A stretch of DNA of 6,214 nucleotides. Origin: an uncultured Clostridium sp. (GTDB lineage Bacteria > Bacillota > Clostridia > Christensenellales > Pumilibacteraceae). A program made the translations under genes and the position numbers. This document shows, in pieces, positions 1 to 6,164 of the stretch. Within the stretch, counting starts at the first letter, position 1. Every line of letters begins with the position of its first letter. The stretch is from the NCBI GenBank assembly GCA_900555125.1, contig USKH01000076.1, positions 1 through 6,214 of the forward strand. Reading direction: 5' to 3'. The notes beneath the pieces were generated by a model. The model had not been told where the DNA came from. It did no database searches and was given only the letters and a program-made list of their open reading frames with translations.

Positions 1-18
1 GTAGAGTGATGTTTTTTA

Positions 19-48
19 ATTCTATCGTGTAATTTTACGACATAGAAT
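19..48. repeat. Imperfect 30-base inverted repeat upstream of the DegV gene
   Basis: The outer arms ATTCTAT (19-25) and ATAGAAT (42-48) are perfectly complementary. Inside them, after two mismatches, GTAA/TTAC plus a G-T pair continue the symmetry to a 2-base centre. The 2-base centre makes it better suited to a dimeric repressor or activator site than to an RNA hairpin. It is not followed by a T-run on either strand, so it does not look like an intrinsic terminator. It lies about 20 bases upstream of the weak promoter candidate for the DegV gene. The function is inferred; it could also belong to a gene outside the window. Confidence 0.45.
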
Positions 49-67
49 CGAATTTGCGGAAAGTAGG

Positions 68-96
68 TTGCTCTTTTCTCCGTAGTCTGTTAAACT
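68..96 (+). promoter_or_regulatory. Weak candidate sigma-A promoter for the DegV gene
   Basis: TTGCTC (68-73) and TAAACT (91-96) are separated by 17 bases and match the -35 and -10 consensus only partly (TTG conserved in the first, four of six in the second). Transcription would start near 103, giving a leader of about 57 bases. It is much poorer than the two other promoters in this window, so the DegV gene could instead be read from a promoter upstream of the window. Confidence 0.3.
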
Positions 97-143
97 GGAA
101 TTGACGATAAGGCATGCCGAAGCGTCTTTGAAAAAACAAATTC

Positions 144-149
144 AGGAGG
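144..149 (+). promoter_or_regulatory. Ribosome binding site of the DegV gene
   Basis: A full AGGAGG Shine-Dalgarno sequence lies 10 bases before the ATG at 160. It fixes that start codon, which also gives an N-terminus (FILSSESTIDLP) in line with the family. Confidence 0.9.
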
Positions 150-159
150 CAATCCTAAA

Positions 160-1038
160 ATGGCAAATAATTTTATTTTAAGCAGCGAATCGACAATAGA
201 TCTTCCGATCACCGACGTAAACAAAAGAAACATACCCATCATACACTACGCCTACACGGTTGACGGCGTGGAATACACCGACAACATGGATAAAGCGAGC
301 GTCGCTGAGTTTTACGAAAAAATCAATGCCGGCGCAAAGCCCACCACTTCGCAGCTCAACGAGGACGCTTACACCGAATTTTTTGCTCCTCTCGTCGAAA
401 AAAGCGACGTACTACACCTTGCGTTCGGCTCGGGCATGTCGGGATCGGTTTACAACGCAATCGCCGCGGCAAACAATCTTAACGCCCGCTCGAAACACAA
501 AATCACGGTAATAGACACTACGTGCAGTTGTTGCGGTTTCGGTCTTATTCTTAACGAAGCGGCAGATAAACGCGACGAAGGAAAATCTTTGAATGAAATT
601 GCTCAATTCGTAGAATCGATAAAGCACAATATTCATCATCAGTTTTTCAGCACAGAGCTCAGCTTTTTCAAAAGAAGCGGCAGAATGTCGGCTACGATTG
701 CTCTTATAGGCACCATATTGGGCATATGTCCCGTAATGCACCTCAACTACGACGGAAGAATTATTGCCTACGACAAAGCTCGCGGCAAGAAAAAAGCAAT
801 ACAGAAGACGCTTGACGAAATGGTTGCAAACGCGCAAAACGGCACCGAGTATTCGGGAAGATGCTATATAAGCCACTCCGACTGTCCTGACCTCGCAAAC
901 GAAATGAAAGATAAAATCATGGCAACTTTTCACAATCTCAAAGACGTGCCGATATTCGACATAGGCCCGGTAATCGCCTCGCACTGCGGTCCCGGCACGG
1001 TAGCAATATTCTTTATCGGAAAAGAACGCGTAAAATAA
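160..1038 (+). CDS. DegV family protein (fatty-acid-binding, FakB-like)
   Basis: A complete 292-residue protein, near the usual length of about 280 for the family. Family marks seen: the N-terminal SSESTIDLP strand (residues 8-16, the S-D-S-T-x-D-L region), TTSQ (62-65), GSGMSG (90-95), VIDT (117-120), FFKRSGRMS (169-177), the ILGICPVMHLNYDGR segment (187-200) and HCGPGTVAIFF near the C-terminus (275-285). DegV proteins are cytosolic and bind one long-chain fatty acid between two alpha/beta domains. The best-studied members (FakB) present the acyl chain to the kinase FakA, making acyl-phosphate for phospholipid synthesis. No FakA-like (DAK2/DhaL) kinase gene is in the window, so the kinase partnership is inferred from the family only. 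Unusual: Cys122, Cys124 and Cys125 cluster just after VIDT, where many members have small residues. The gene appears monocistronic, with a terminator about 110 bases downstream. The family call is firm; ligand and partner are not known. Confidence 0.95.
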   Translation: MANNFILSSESTIDLPITDVNKRNIPIIHYAYTVDGVEYTDNMDKASVAEFYEKINAGAKPTTSQLNEDAYTEFFAPLVEKSDVLHLAFGSGMSGSVYNAIAAANNLNARSKHKITVIDTTCSCCGFGLILNEAADKRDEGKSLNEIAQFVESIKHNIHHQFFSTELSFFKRSGRMSATIALIGTILGICPVMHLNYDGRIIAYDKARGKKKAIQKTLDEMVANAQNGTEYSGRCYISHSDCPDLANEMKDKIMATFHNLKDVPIFDIGPVIASHCGPGTVAIFFIGKERVK

Positions 1039-1111
1039 TTTCGACAAAACAAATAGTTTGCGCTATCCATTCTCGGACATACGCAACAATTACCTTCTCT
1101 CCTCATAGCGG

Positions 1112-1142
1112 CGCCGCGTTTCTCCCCCCTATTTCCGCGGCG
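1112..1142. other. GC-rich stem-loop downstream of the DegV gene
   Basis: CGCCGCG (1112-1118) and CGCGGCG (1136-1142) form a perfect 7-base-pair stem around a 17-base pyrimidine-rich loop. No T-run follows directly, so alone it is not a standard terminator. It sits 5 bases before the next hairpin, a true terminator, and may protect the 3' end of the DegV mRNA or strengthen termination. The role is inferred. Confidence 0.5.
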
Positions 1143-1147
1143 ACGCA

Positions 1148-1199
1148 AAAAGCGCTCCGGCTTTACTGTTCTACTCCTTTTGTCGGCGCGCTTTTATTA
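1148..1199 (+). terminator. Intrinsic terminator of the DegV gene
   Basis: AAAAGCGC (1148-1155) pairs with GCGCTTTT (1188-1195). After one T-C mismatch, CCGGC (1157-1161) pairs with GTCGG (1182-1186), closing a 20-base loop. The stem is followed by TTTTATTATTTT, as expected for rho-independent termination on the plus strand. Because the outer stem is A/T symmetric, it may also stop transcripts coming from the right. From here to about 1325 the DNA is A/T-rich and I see nothing else in it. Confidence 0.8.
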
Positions 1200-1325
1200 T
1201 TTTAAATGATATTAAGTTTGTTTTTTAACTGATTTTGCGGAACAATCGGGTTTCATCGTCCCTTTTCGCGCATACTCTGAAAAAATAAGCTGAACGGAAA
1301 ACAATTTTTTTTACAATCTTCCCAC

Positions 1326-1359
1326 AAAAAAAGATCGGAACGGAAATACGCCCGATCTT
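1326..1359 (-). terminator. Intrinsic terminator of the repeat surface-protein gene
   Basis: Read on the minus strand, AAGATCGG (1359-1352) pairs with CCGATCTT (1338-1331) as a perfect 8-base-pair stem around a 13-base loop. A run of T residues (1332-1326 on this strand) follows at once. It begins 13 bases after the TGA stop codon of the large gene, the classical position for a rho-independent terminator. Confidence 0.88.
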
Positions 1360-1372
1360 CTTTTCAATTTAA

Positions 1373-4300
1373 TCAGCCTTCTATTTTAAGTTTGATTGCG
1401 CCGTTTGCATACGACCAAAGATTGCTGTCAAACCCGATTGTCGTGAAGAACAGCGAAGAAGAAGCGTTTGTGGCTTTAATTCCGTTATCATTAGGTGCGA
1501 AAGAAATCTTATTACATGTTGCGACCAGGGTAAGCGATCCATAGTAAGCTCTGTCCAGGCACGCATTGTTTTTTGTTACGACATAGATATTCCCCGTCAC
1601 CGCCGAAGCGTATCTATTTGTATCAGATGCGCTTTTCGTATTAAGGACAATTACTCCAAAGGCATAGGAACTGACTATTCTTCCCGTTGAGCCCGAATTG
1701 TTATAAGATATTATTCCAACCAAACCGGCAGCGGAAACGTTACCGGTACCCTCTGCGCTTATATTTGCTTTTGCATATATTCTTTCCGCTTTGACTCCGA
1801 GATCACCCGCAAATCCACCGAGATAAACCTTATTCGGGTCACTCTTGGTCGAAGTCGTATCGGTGCAGGTTACGGTTAACGAACCGTATGCGGCACAATC
1901 GGATACCGTAGCATAAGCGGCGCCGAGCAACTGACCTGCATAAAGTTCGAATTGCCTGTCAGAACTTATTTCTATTATTGCGTTTGAGTACGAACCTGTT
2001 ATATAATTTCCGGCATTCGGAACTTCTTTACGGTCACCGTTCAAGCCCACCAATCCTCCGACAAACATCCATTTGTCACAAGTATCGCCAACAATTACGC
2101 TATTCTTTGCAGAAGAGGAAGTTATCCGTCCGAGATTATGTCCGCACAATCCTCCGACTATATAATCATTGAAGTGAGTGGTTACTTTATAACCCGCATA
2201 TACGCGGGTTTTGATAGTTCCGCTAACCACGTGACAATTTTCGATAAGGCCGTTGTTAATGCCGGCAAGCGCACCCAAAGAAAGACTTACTTTCGACGGC
2301 AATTGGTTTTTAGTTTGCAAGTCGATATTAACCGCCGTCAATTTCAAATTCTTTACAACGGCATTTACTCCGAGTTCGGCAAACAATCCGAAAGTAATTT
2401 TGCCCTTTTCCAACGTTTCTTTAACAGTAAGACCGCTTATTGCAAAACCTCTGCCGTCCAGCGTGCCGTTAAAGCCCTCGATCGGAGTCCAGTTGCCGGA
2501 AAGCGTAATATTATTGGCAAGATAATACGTGCCGTCCGACTTCATGTTTTGCAAATCCGAGCCGTTGGAAATCTTATTTCCGACAAGTTTTTTGAATTTA
2601 GCAACTATTGTTACGTTTTTATCGGGATAGAACGAGTACGGCGATGCCGAAGAAACCTGCGTCCCACCAATCGTCCAATATTCAAACGAGTAGCCGTCGT
2701 TTGCAATTGCGACTACCGTTGCTTTTTCGTTAAAAGCAATCGAAGCCGAAAGTGCCGATCCGGAACCGTTGAGAGTTACTCTGCCCCAATCTTTTTCGCT
2801 ACCGGAAACTTCCGCCTTGACCGTATATCTGACAGGATCCCATGCAGCATACAGTACAGTGTCGTTTTCGCACGGAACCGAAGCGCAAACGCCGGTAGCG
2901 TCGGTGATAAGACCGTTTCCGCCTGCGTCGGTAGCCCATCCGGTAAAGATATAATTTTCACGCGTAGGTATGCCGAAAATCACTTCTTTTTCGTTGTATT
3001 TGGTCATAATCGTCCTGACGTCTTCGCCGCCCAGTTTTCCGCCGTTGGCATCGAGCGTAAGCGTTACTACTTTTGTCCACACCGCCGAAATCGCAACGTT
3101 TCTGTCGGGCATGGTTTCGGGAACGGCAGGCTCCCACGTCTTAAATTCAAAGCCTTCTCTGACGGGTTCGTCGGGCGGGGTGATTGTCGCTCCGTAATCC
3201 AGCTGTGCCGAAAAAGAGGTTTCGCCTTTGCCGGTGCCGCCGTTGAAGTCAAAAGTGATAGTATATTTGTTGACATTCCATTTTGCGATAAAAGTTATAT
3301 CAGCGTCACCGAGTTTGAACGGAAAATTCTGTTTTTTATCTTCGGAAGTATACCAGCCCAGGAAAGTGTATCCGGTTTTTACGGGTTTAACGGGTTCGGT
3401 TACACTCGCGCCGAAATCATACCGCCCGGTGTAAGTGTTCTCTCCGTTTATCGTTCCGCCCGCAGCGTCGAATTGAACGTTGTGCGTGTGTATTTCCCAC
3501 TCGGCGGTAACCGTTATGTCCTCATCCGGCATTGTGGCGGGAAGAGCAGGTTGCCACCCTTTAAAATCATATCCCTCTTTTACGGGATTTTCTATCGGCG
3601 TAACGACGGCTGCATAATCGAAATAATCGGTAGTATTTCCGCTGCCGTTATTGTAAACATAAACGATTTTGTGTCTGTTTATCTGCCACACCGCTTCAAC
3701 TGTCACGTTTTCGGTGGGGAACTCGTCGTAATTCTGAGACCAGCCTTTGAAAGTGTAGCCTGTCTTTACGGGATTATCGGGTTTTTCAACCGCATTACCC
3801 ACATTGCCTTTACGCGTCGCATACACAACTCCATCGTTCATGTATGTGACGGTGCTTTCGTTAATCTGCCACTTCGCCACGTAAGTAACGTCGTATGCAG
3901 GCATAACGCCAACCACATCCGAGATTTCACCGTTAAGAGTCCAACCCTTAAAAGTATAATTTTCCTTTACGGGGCTTACGGGAGCCAAGACATTACTGCC
4001 GTAATCTGCGGTAATTTCAAGCGAACTCTGCCCGTTAAGCGTTCCGCCGGCGTAATCGAATTTTATCGTAAACTGCTTAACAACCCACTGAGCGGTAAAC
4101 GTTACGTCGTGATCGGGCATAGTAGCATATTGGTTGTCGTCGGTTGCCCACCATCTGCGGAATTCGTAACCGGTTTTGTTGGGCGTCGACACATGGCTGA
4201 TTTCGTCGCCGTAATGCATATCGAATACGTCGTCGTTCTTACCCTCGATATCGTACTTATAAGTAAGTTTGTACGTATTTATCTTCCAGTTGGCGACAAG

Positions 4301-5803
4301 CGCAACGTTTTCGTCTTCAAGCGTGAACGGGAAAGTCTGCTCCTCGCCCTTTGCGTTAAGCCATCCGAGAAAAGTATATCCTGTCTTTGCGGGGTTTTGC
4401 GGAGCCGCGACTTTGGTGTTGTAATCCTGTTCCGTCTCGTAAGTTTCTTTTCCGTCTATTTTTCCGCCCGCAAGGTCGAAAGAAACGACGTATTTGTTTA
4501 TCGTCCATTTTGCCGTAACCGTCACGTCGCGATCGGGCATGGTTTCGGGAACGGCAGGCGACCACCCGTTAAAAGTATATCCTCTTCTGACGGGACCGGA
4601 CGGCGGCGCGATTGTCGTTCCGTAGTCCTGGGTTATCGGATTTATCGTATTTCCGCCGTCGGTATCGAAATAAATCGCATGGCGGTTTATTTTCCAGCCC
4701 GCAACGAACGCCGCGTCTTCCGCAGGCATCGTTTTGGGGACCGCAGGCGTCCAGCCGGTGAAAGTATAGCCTTCTTTTTGCGGCACGTCAATTGCGGGAA
4801 CTTCGGTACCGAATTTAGCCGTAACTGGATTTACCGTGCTGCCGCCGTTGCTGTCAAACGTAAGCGTAATGGTCTTTGCTTCCCATTCGGCGATGAATTT
4901 TTCGTTTTTAAGCTCTTTTGTAAGAGGAGCAAGCATATTGCCGTTCTCGTCGGTGAAAATTCCGCCGAGATTATCGCTCTTCCAGCCCTTGAAAATGTAT
5001 CCGGTGCGGGACGGAACGGGCAGAACGCCGGCTTGATCAAAAGTAAGCGTGGCTTTGTTTGCGCCGTCTGCAATAAAACCTCCTGCGGCGTCAAGCTCGC
5101 AGTCAAACGTTTTTGCGTGTATATCCGGAACAAAAGTAAGATCGTTCGTCACCGGCTTGCCTGCAACAAATTGTTCGCACAGCCAGCCGCGGAACTCATA
5201 ACCCTTCTCTTCTTCATATAAAGGAAGGTCGGCAAGCGTAGTTCCGCCCGGCAAAATAACCTGCGACGACTGATCTATTTCGCCGTTGCTTCCCGCAATG
5301 AAATCGGTAAATTTCTGATCGAACACGTTCATCTTGCTGCCGTTGCGCTTTAAGAACGTAAGGCTTACAAGATATTTCTTTTCGATACGCACGACAAAAG
5401 TCTTCTGATATGTTTCGTTTTTATCAAGCACAACCAGATAAAACAGATTTTCGCCGTTTTTTAAGTTCGCAACTATCTTTGTTCCGATTTGTTCGCGCCC
5501 TTCTCTGTCGGCATACAATTTCCATTTCTGCCCGGCAGGCGTTTTAAAGTGCGCGTTGAAATCGTACTCCGAGTCTTCCACTTCCATTGTAAGCTCGAGA
5601 TACTTTTCCTGTTCGTTGTAGTTTTCCGCTTTGGAAAAAATGGAAGTTTCTCCGTCAACGGTTTGTTTGTAATATAATATAAGATCGTTTTCCGTAATCG
5701 ATGCAGTGTCGTCCGGAATGCATGAGTTTGCTCCGAATACAAATGCAACTGCCATAACTAACGCTATAAGTAAAATCGAAATCCTTTTTTTCATATTTTT
5801 CAT
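1373..5803 (-). CDS. Large exported surface protein: Listeria-Bacteroides (InlB B-type) repeats plus GLUG-type beta-helix
   Basis: A complete 1476-residue protein. Order: signal peptide (1-27); a beta-rich domain (about 36-143); thirteen tandem modules (about 146-1071), each ending in an aromatic-x-x-W turn (FKGW, FTGW, FNGW, FLGW and similar) and a following V/A-x-W strand; and a C-terminal region (about 1076-1476) of GLUG-like coils such as VGGLVGLN and VGGLCGHN. B-repeats are small ubiquitin-like folds found in internalin B and in many Firmicute and Bacteroidetes surface proteins, where they act as stalks or binding modules. GLUG repeats occur in secreted adhesins and peptidase-associated proteins. 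No LPxTG, SLH, dockerin, choline-binding or catalytic motif is seen, so attachment may rest on Cys28. The ATG at 5803 is chosen because GGAG lies 11 bases before it; Met4 would be 20 bases away. Monocistronic, with its own promoter and terminator. A role in adhesion or envelope contact is inferred; the ligand is unknown. Confidence 0.95.
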   Translation of the reverse strand: MKNMKKRISILLIALVMAVAFVFGANSCIPDDTASITENDLILYYKQTVDGETSIFSKAENYNEQEKYLELTMEVEDSEYDFNAHFKTPAGQKWKLYADREGREQIGTKIVANLKNGENLFYLVVLDKNETYQKTFVVRIEKKYLVSLTFLKRNGSKMNVFDQKFTDFIAGSNGEIDQSSQVILPGGTTLADLPLYEEEKGYEFRGWLCEQFVAGKPVTNDLTFVPDIHAKTFDCELDAAGGFIADGANKATLTFDQAGVLPVPSRTGYIFKGWKSDNLGGIFTDENGNMLAPLTKELKNEKFIAEWEAKTITLTFDSNGGSTVNPVTAKFGTEVPAIDVPQKEGYTFTGWTPAVPKTMPAEDAAFVAGWKINRHAIYFDTDGGNTINPITQDYGTTIAPPSGPVRRGYTFNGWSPAVPETMPDRDVTVTAKWTINKYVVSFDLAGGKIDGKETYETEQDYNTKVAAPQNPAKTGYTFLGWLNAKGEEQTFPFTLEDENVALVANWKINTYKLTYKYDIEGKNDDVFDMHYGDEISHVSTPNKTGYEFRRWWATDDNQYATMPDHDVTFTAQWVVKQFTIKFDYAGGTLNGQSSLEITADYGSNVLAPVSPVKENYTFKGWTLNGEISDVVGVMPAYDVTYVAKWQINESTVTYMNDGVVYATRKGNVGNAVEKPDNPVKTGYTFKGWSQNYDEFPTENVTVEAVWQINRHKIVYVYNNGSGNTTDYFDYAAVVTPIENPVKEGYDFKGWQPALPATMPDEDITVTAEWEIHTHNVQFDAAGGTINGENTYTGRYDFGASVTEPVKPVKTGYTFLGWYTSEDKKQNFPFKLGDADITFIAKWNVNKYTITFDFNGGTGKGETSFSAQLDYGATITPPDEPVREGFEFKTWEPAVPETMPDRNVAISAVWTKVVTLTLDANGGKLGGEDVRTIMTKYNEKEVIFGIPTRENYIFTGWATDAGGNGLITDATGVCASVPCENDTVLYAAWDPVRYTVKAEVSGSEKDWGRVTLNGSGSALSASIAFNEKATVVAIANDGYSFEYWTIGGTQVSSASPYSFYPDKNVTIVAKFKKLVGNKISNGSDLQNMKSDGTYYLANNITLSGNWTPIEGFNGTLDGRGFAISGLTVKETLEKGKITFGLFAELGVNAVVKNLKLTAVNIDLQTKNQLPSKVSLSLGALAGINNGLIENCHVVSGTIKTRVYAGYKVTTHFNDYIVGGLCGHNLGRITSSSAKNSVIVGDTCDKWMFVGGLVGLNGDRKEVPNAGNYITGSYSNAIIEISSDRQFELYAGQLLGAAYATVSDCAAYGSLTVTCTDTTSTKSDPNKVYLGGFAGDLGVKAERIYAKANISAEGTGNVSAAGLVGIISYNNSGSTGRIVSSYAFGVIVLNTKSASDTNRYASAVTGNIYVVTKNNACLDRAYYGSLTLVATCNKISFAPNDNGIKATNASSSLFFTTIGFDSNLWSYANGAIKLKIEG
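1376..2578 (-). repeat. Region coding for about seven GLUG-like coils (C-terminal beta-helix)
   Basis: Residues about 1076-1476. It opens with a cap typical of these domains (ISNGSDLQNM, then WTPIEGFNGTLDGRG at 1105-1119 and GLFAELG at 1139-1145). Coils follow the pattern GG-hydrophobic-x-G-x-N-x-G-x-I-x-x-S/C: LGALAGINNGLIENC (1176-1190), VGGLCGHNLGRITSSS (1216-1231), VGGLVGLNG (1248-1256), AGQLLGAAYATVSDC (1289-1303), LGGFAGDLG (1328-1336), AAGLVGIIS (1358-1366) and ASAVTGNIYVV (1399-1409). Each is followed by a short Y/A-rich strand such as SYSNA or AYGS. The last segment, NLWSYANGAIKLK, resembles the usual end of GLUG domains, so the protein appears complete. A right-handed beta-helix is inferred from the pattern. 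Confidence 0.8.
2591..2833 (-). repeat. Divergent InlB B-type repeat module
   Basis: Residues about 991-1071. This module starts RYTVKAEVSG, has a WGRVTLNGSG turn (1006-1015), then GYSFEYWTIGG (1037-1047) and ends NVTIVAKFKK. It lacks the FD-x-x-GG opening and the terminal W of the other modules and matches the divergent B-repeat class (the Flg_new_2-like 'V-x-G-x-G-x-V' kind). It sits exactly between the canonical repeat array and the GLUG helix, so it may be the joint between stalk and head. Confidence 0.7.
2834..5368 (-). repeat. Array coding for 12 tandem Listeria-Bacteroides repeats
   Basis: Approximate residue limits of the modules: 146-230 (degenerate), 232-308, 311-371, 373-434, 437-508, 510-574, 577-646, 649-707, 711-770, 773-843, 846-910 and 912-989. 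Most start with F/Y-D-x-x-GG, carry a P-V-x-x-GY-x-F-x-GW core and end x-A-x-W. Two styles can be told apart: a compact one with P-A-V/L-P-x-TMP-D-x-D-V-T (for example 373-434 and 711-770), and a longer one with GG-x-I-N/D-G at the start and FLGW...FPF in the middle (437-508 and 773-843). The modules are well diverged, so the array is old, but short stretches of identical DNA remain. Confidence 0.88.
5375..5698 (-). other. N-terminal beta-rich domain, possibly cadherin-like beta-sandwich
   Basis: Residues about 36-143, before the repeats. The final part, LKNGENLFYLVVLDKNET (114-131) followed by YQKTFVVRI, fits the 'L-x-x-G-x-N-hydrophobic, then D-x-x-x-x-Y-x-V-x-I' ending of cadherin-like beta-sandwich domains common in Firmicute surface proteins. 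The rest (LELTMEVEDSEYDFNAHF and neighbours) alternates hydrophobic and polar residues as beta-strands do. This is pattern recognition only; a profile search would decide. Confidence 0.45.
5720..5803 (-). other. Signal peptide, possibly lipoprotein type
   Basis: Residues 1-28. A basic start (K2, K5, K6, R7) is followed by a hydrophobic core from I8 to F23 and then GANSC, with Cys28 followed by IPDD. Export is clear. The cysteine directly after the core and the acidic, flexible sequence after it suggest lipid modification at Cys28, but the residues before it (A-N-S) fit the lipobox poorly because of Asn at -2. Signal peptidase I cleavage around GANS is the alternative. Confidence 0.75.
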
Positions 5804-5814
5804 AATAGTATTTT

Positions 5815-5818
5815 CTCC
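5815..5818 (-). promoter_or_regulatory. Ribosome binding site of the surface-protein gene
   Basis: On the minus strand ACGGAGAAAA contains GGAG, 11 bases before the ATG at 5803. It is weaker and a little farther than the AGGAGG of the DegV gene. The in-frame ATG three codons later is too far from it, so the first ATG is preferred. Confidence 0.7.
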
Positions 5819-5827
5819 GTAATGTCT

Positions 5828-5869
5828 AACCCCCGTAGAACGCGCGGTTCATTATGCGCCCTATAGGTT
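5828..5869 (-). promoter_or_regulatory. Leader hairpin in the 5' untranslated region of the surface-protein gene
   Basis: Read on the minus strand, UAGGGCGC (5863-5856) can pair with GCGUUCUA (5843-5836), eight pairs including two G-U, around a 12-base loop. Beyond an internal loop, AACC (5869-5866) can pair with GGUU (5831-5828). The hairpin ends 9 bases before the start of GGAG, so it could affect access of the ribosome. I do not recognise a known riboswitch class. The upstream part of the leader (about 5870-5914) looks mostly single-stranded, with an ACCACACACAG stretch. Confidence 0.45.
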
Positions 5870-5920
5870 TCGAGTTTGGTGCCTTCGACTGTGTGTGGTT
5901 GCCTATTTTAAAGTACATAT

Positions 5921-5949
5921 ATCATACACCAAAAATCGCCGTTTGTCAA
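5921..5949 (-). promoter_or_regulatory. Strong sigma-A-type promoter of the surface-protein gene
   Basis: On the minus strand TTGACA (5949-5944) and TATGAT (5926-5921) are separated by exactly 17 bases; the first is perfect and the second matches five of six. Transcription would start near 5914, giving a leader of about 110 bases before the ATG. No clear operator overlaps it. Confidence 0.85.
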
Positions 5950-6125
5950 TTGTAATGGTCAAAACCGAAAAAATTTCACAAGACTCCTATTATTCGCTTT
6001 ACGTATACTTTTCGTCGCTATCCGGCTTTTAATCGCTTTCAGGACAAAAAAATTCCGCCACAAAACCGCTTTTTCACGCAAATTCTATAAAAAATAAATT
6101 TTGCCGTTTTTTACCGCAAAAACAT
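5950..6125. other. Divergent spacer between the surface-protein promoter and the tRNA promoter
   Basis: Together with the leader this makes about 360 bases without a protein gene. I see no convincing open reading frame here. It is A/T-rich, especially 6085-6125, directly upstream of the tRNA promoter, where an A/T-rich stretch could act as an UP element for RNA polymerase. A small inverted repeat, TTTTGC...GCAAAA (about 6099-6121), lies in that same stretch; its role is unknown. Confidence 0.5.
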
Positions 6126-6154
6126 TTGACAAACGCAATTCGATTTGATATAAT
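6126..6154 (+). promoter_or_regulatory. Perfect consensus sigma-A promoter of the tRNA gene
   Basis: TTGACA (6126-6131) and TATAAT (6149-6154) with a 17-base spacer match the vegetative consensus at every position, as is common for stable RNA genes. The predicted start near 6161 is only about four bases before the mature tRNA, so the 5' leader cut by RNase P would be very short. Confidence 0.93.
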
Positions 6155-6164
6155 AGCATAGCTT

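Noticed and set aside
101..106. TTGACG as a -35 element for the DegV gene
   Set aside because: No -10-like hexamer lies 16-18 bases downstream; the sequence there is GC-rich and contains GGCATGCC and AGCGTC.
412..1047. Minus-strand open reading frame opposite the DegV gene
   Set aside because: It lies over a gene with clear family motifs, has no ribosome binding site or recognisable product, and is best explained as a shadow.
930..1148. Small minus-strand open reading frame overlapping the end of the DegV gene
   Set aside because: It runs over a GC-rich hairpin, its product is low-complexity and arginine-rich at the start, and it has no credible start signals.
2138..5221. Plus-strand open reading frame of 1027 codons opposite the surface-protein gene
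   Set aside because: It is in exact antisense register with the real gene, has no ribosome binding site at its ATG, its product is basic and phenylalanine/arginine-rich with no recognisable family, and its repeats are simply the mirror of the sense repeats. Absence of TTA, CTA and TCA in the sense gene explains it.
2834..5368. CRISPR array or DNA-level tandem repeat
   Set aside because: The periodicity of about 60-75 codons is at protein level, with diverged DNA and no constant repeat and spacer units.
5828..5914. Leader as a known riboswitch (cyclic-di-GMP, preQ1, THF, fluoride or guanidine type)
   Set aside because: I compared the leader from memory with the conserved cores of these classes and found no match; only a generic hairpin can be supported.
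6099..6121. Hairpin TTTTGC...GCAAAA as a terminator for a plus-strand gene
   Set aside because: The stem is short and A/T-rich, no gene ends before it, and it is followed by the tRNA promoter and not by a T-run.
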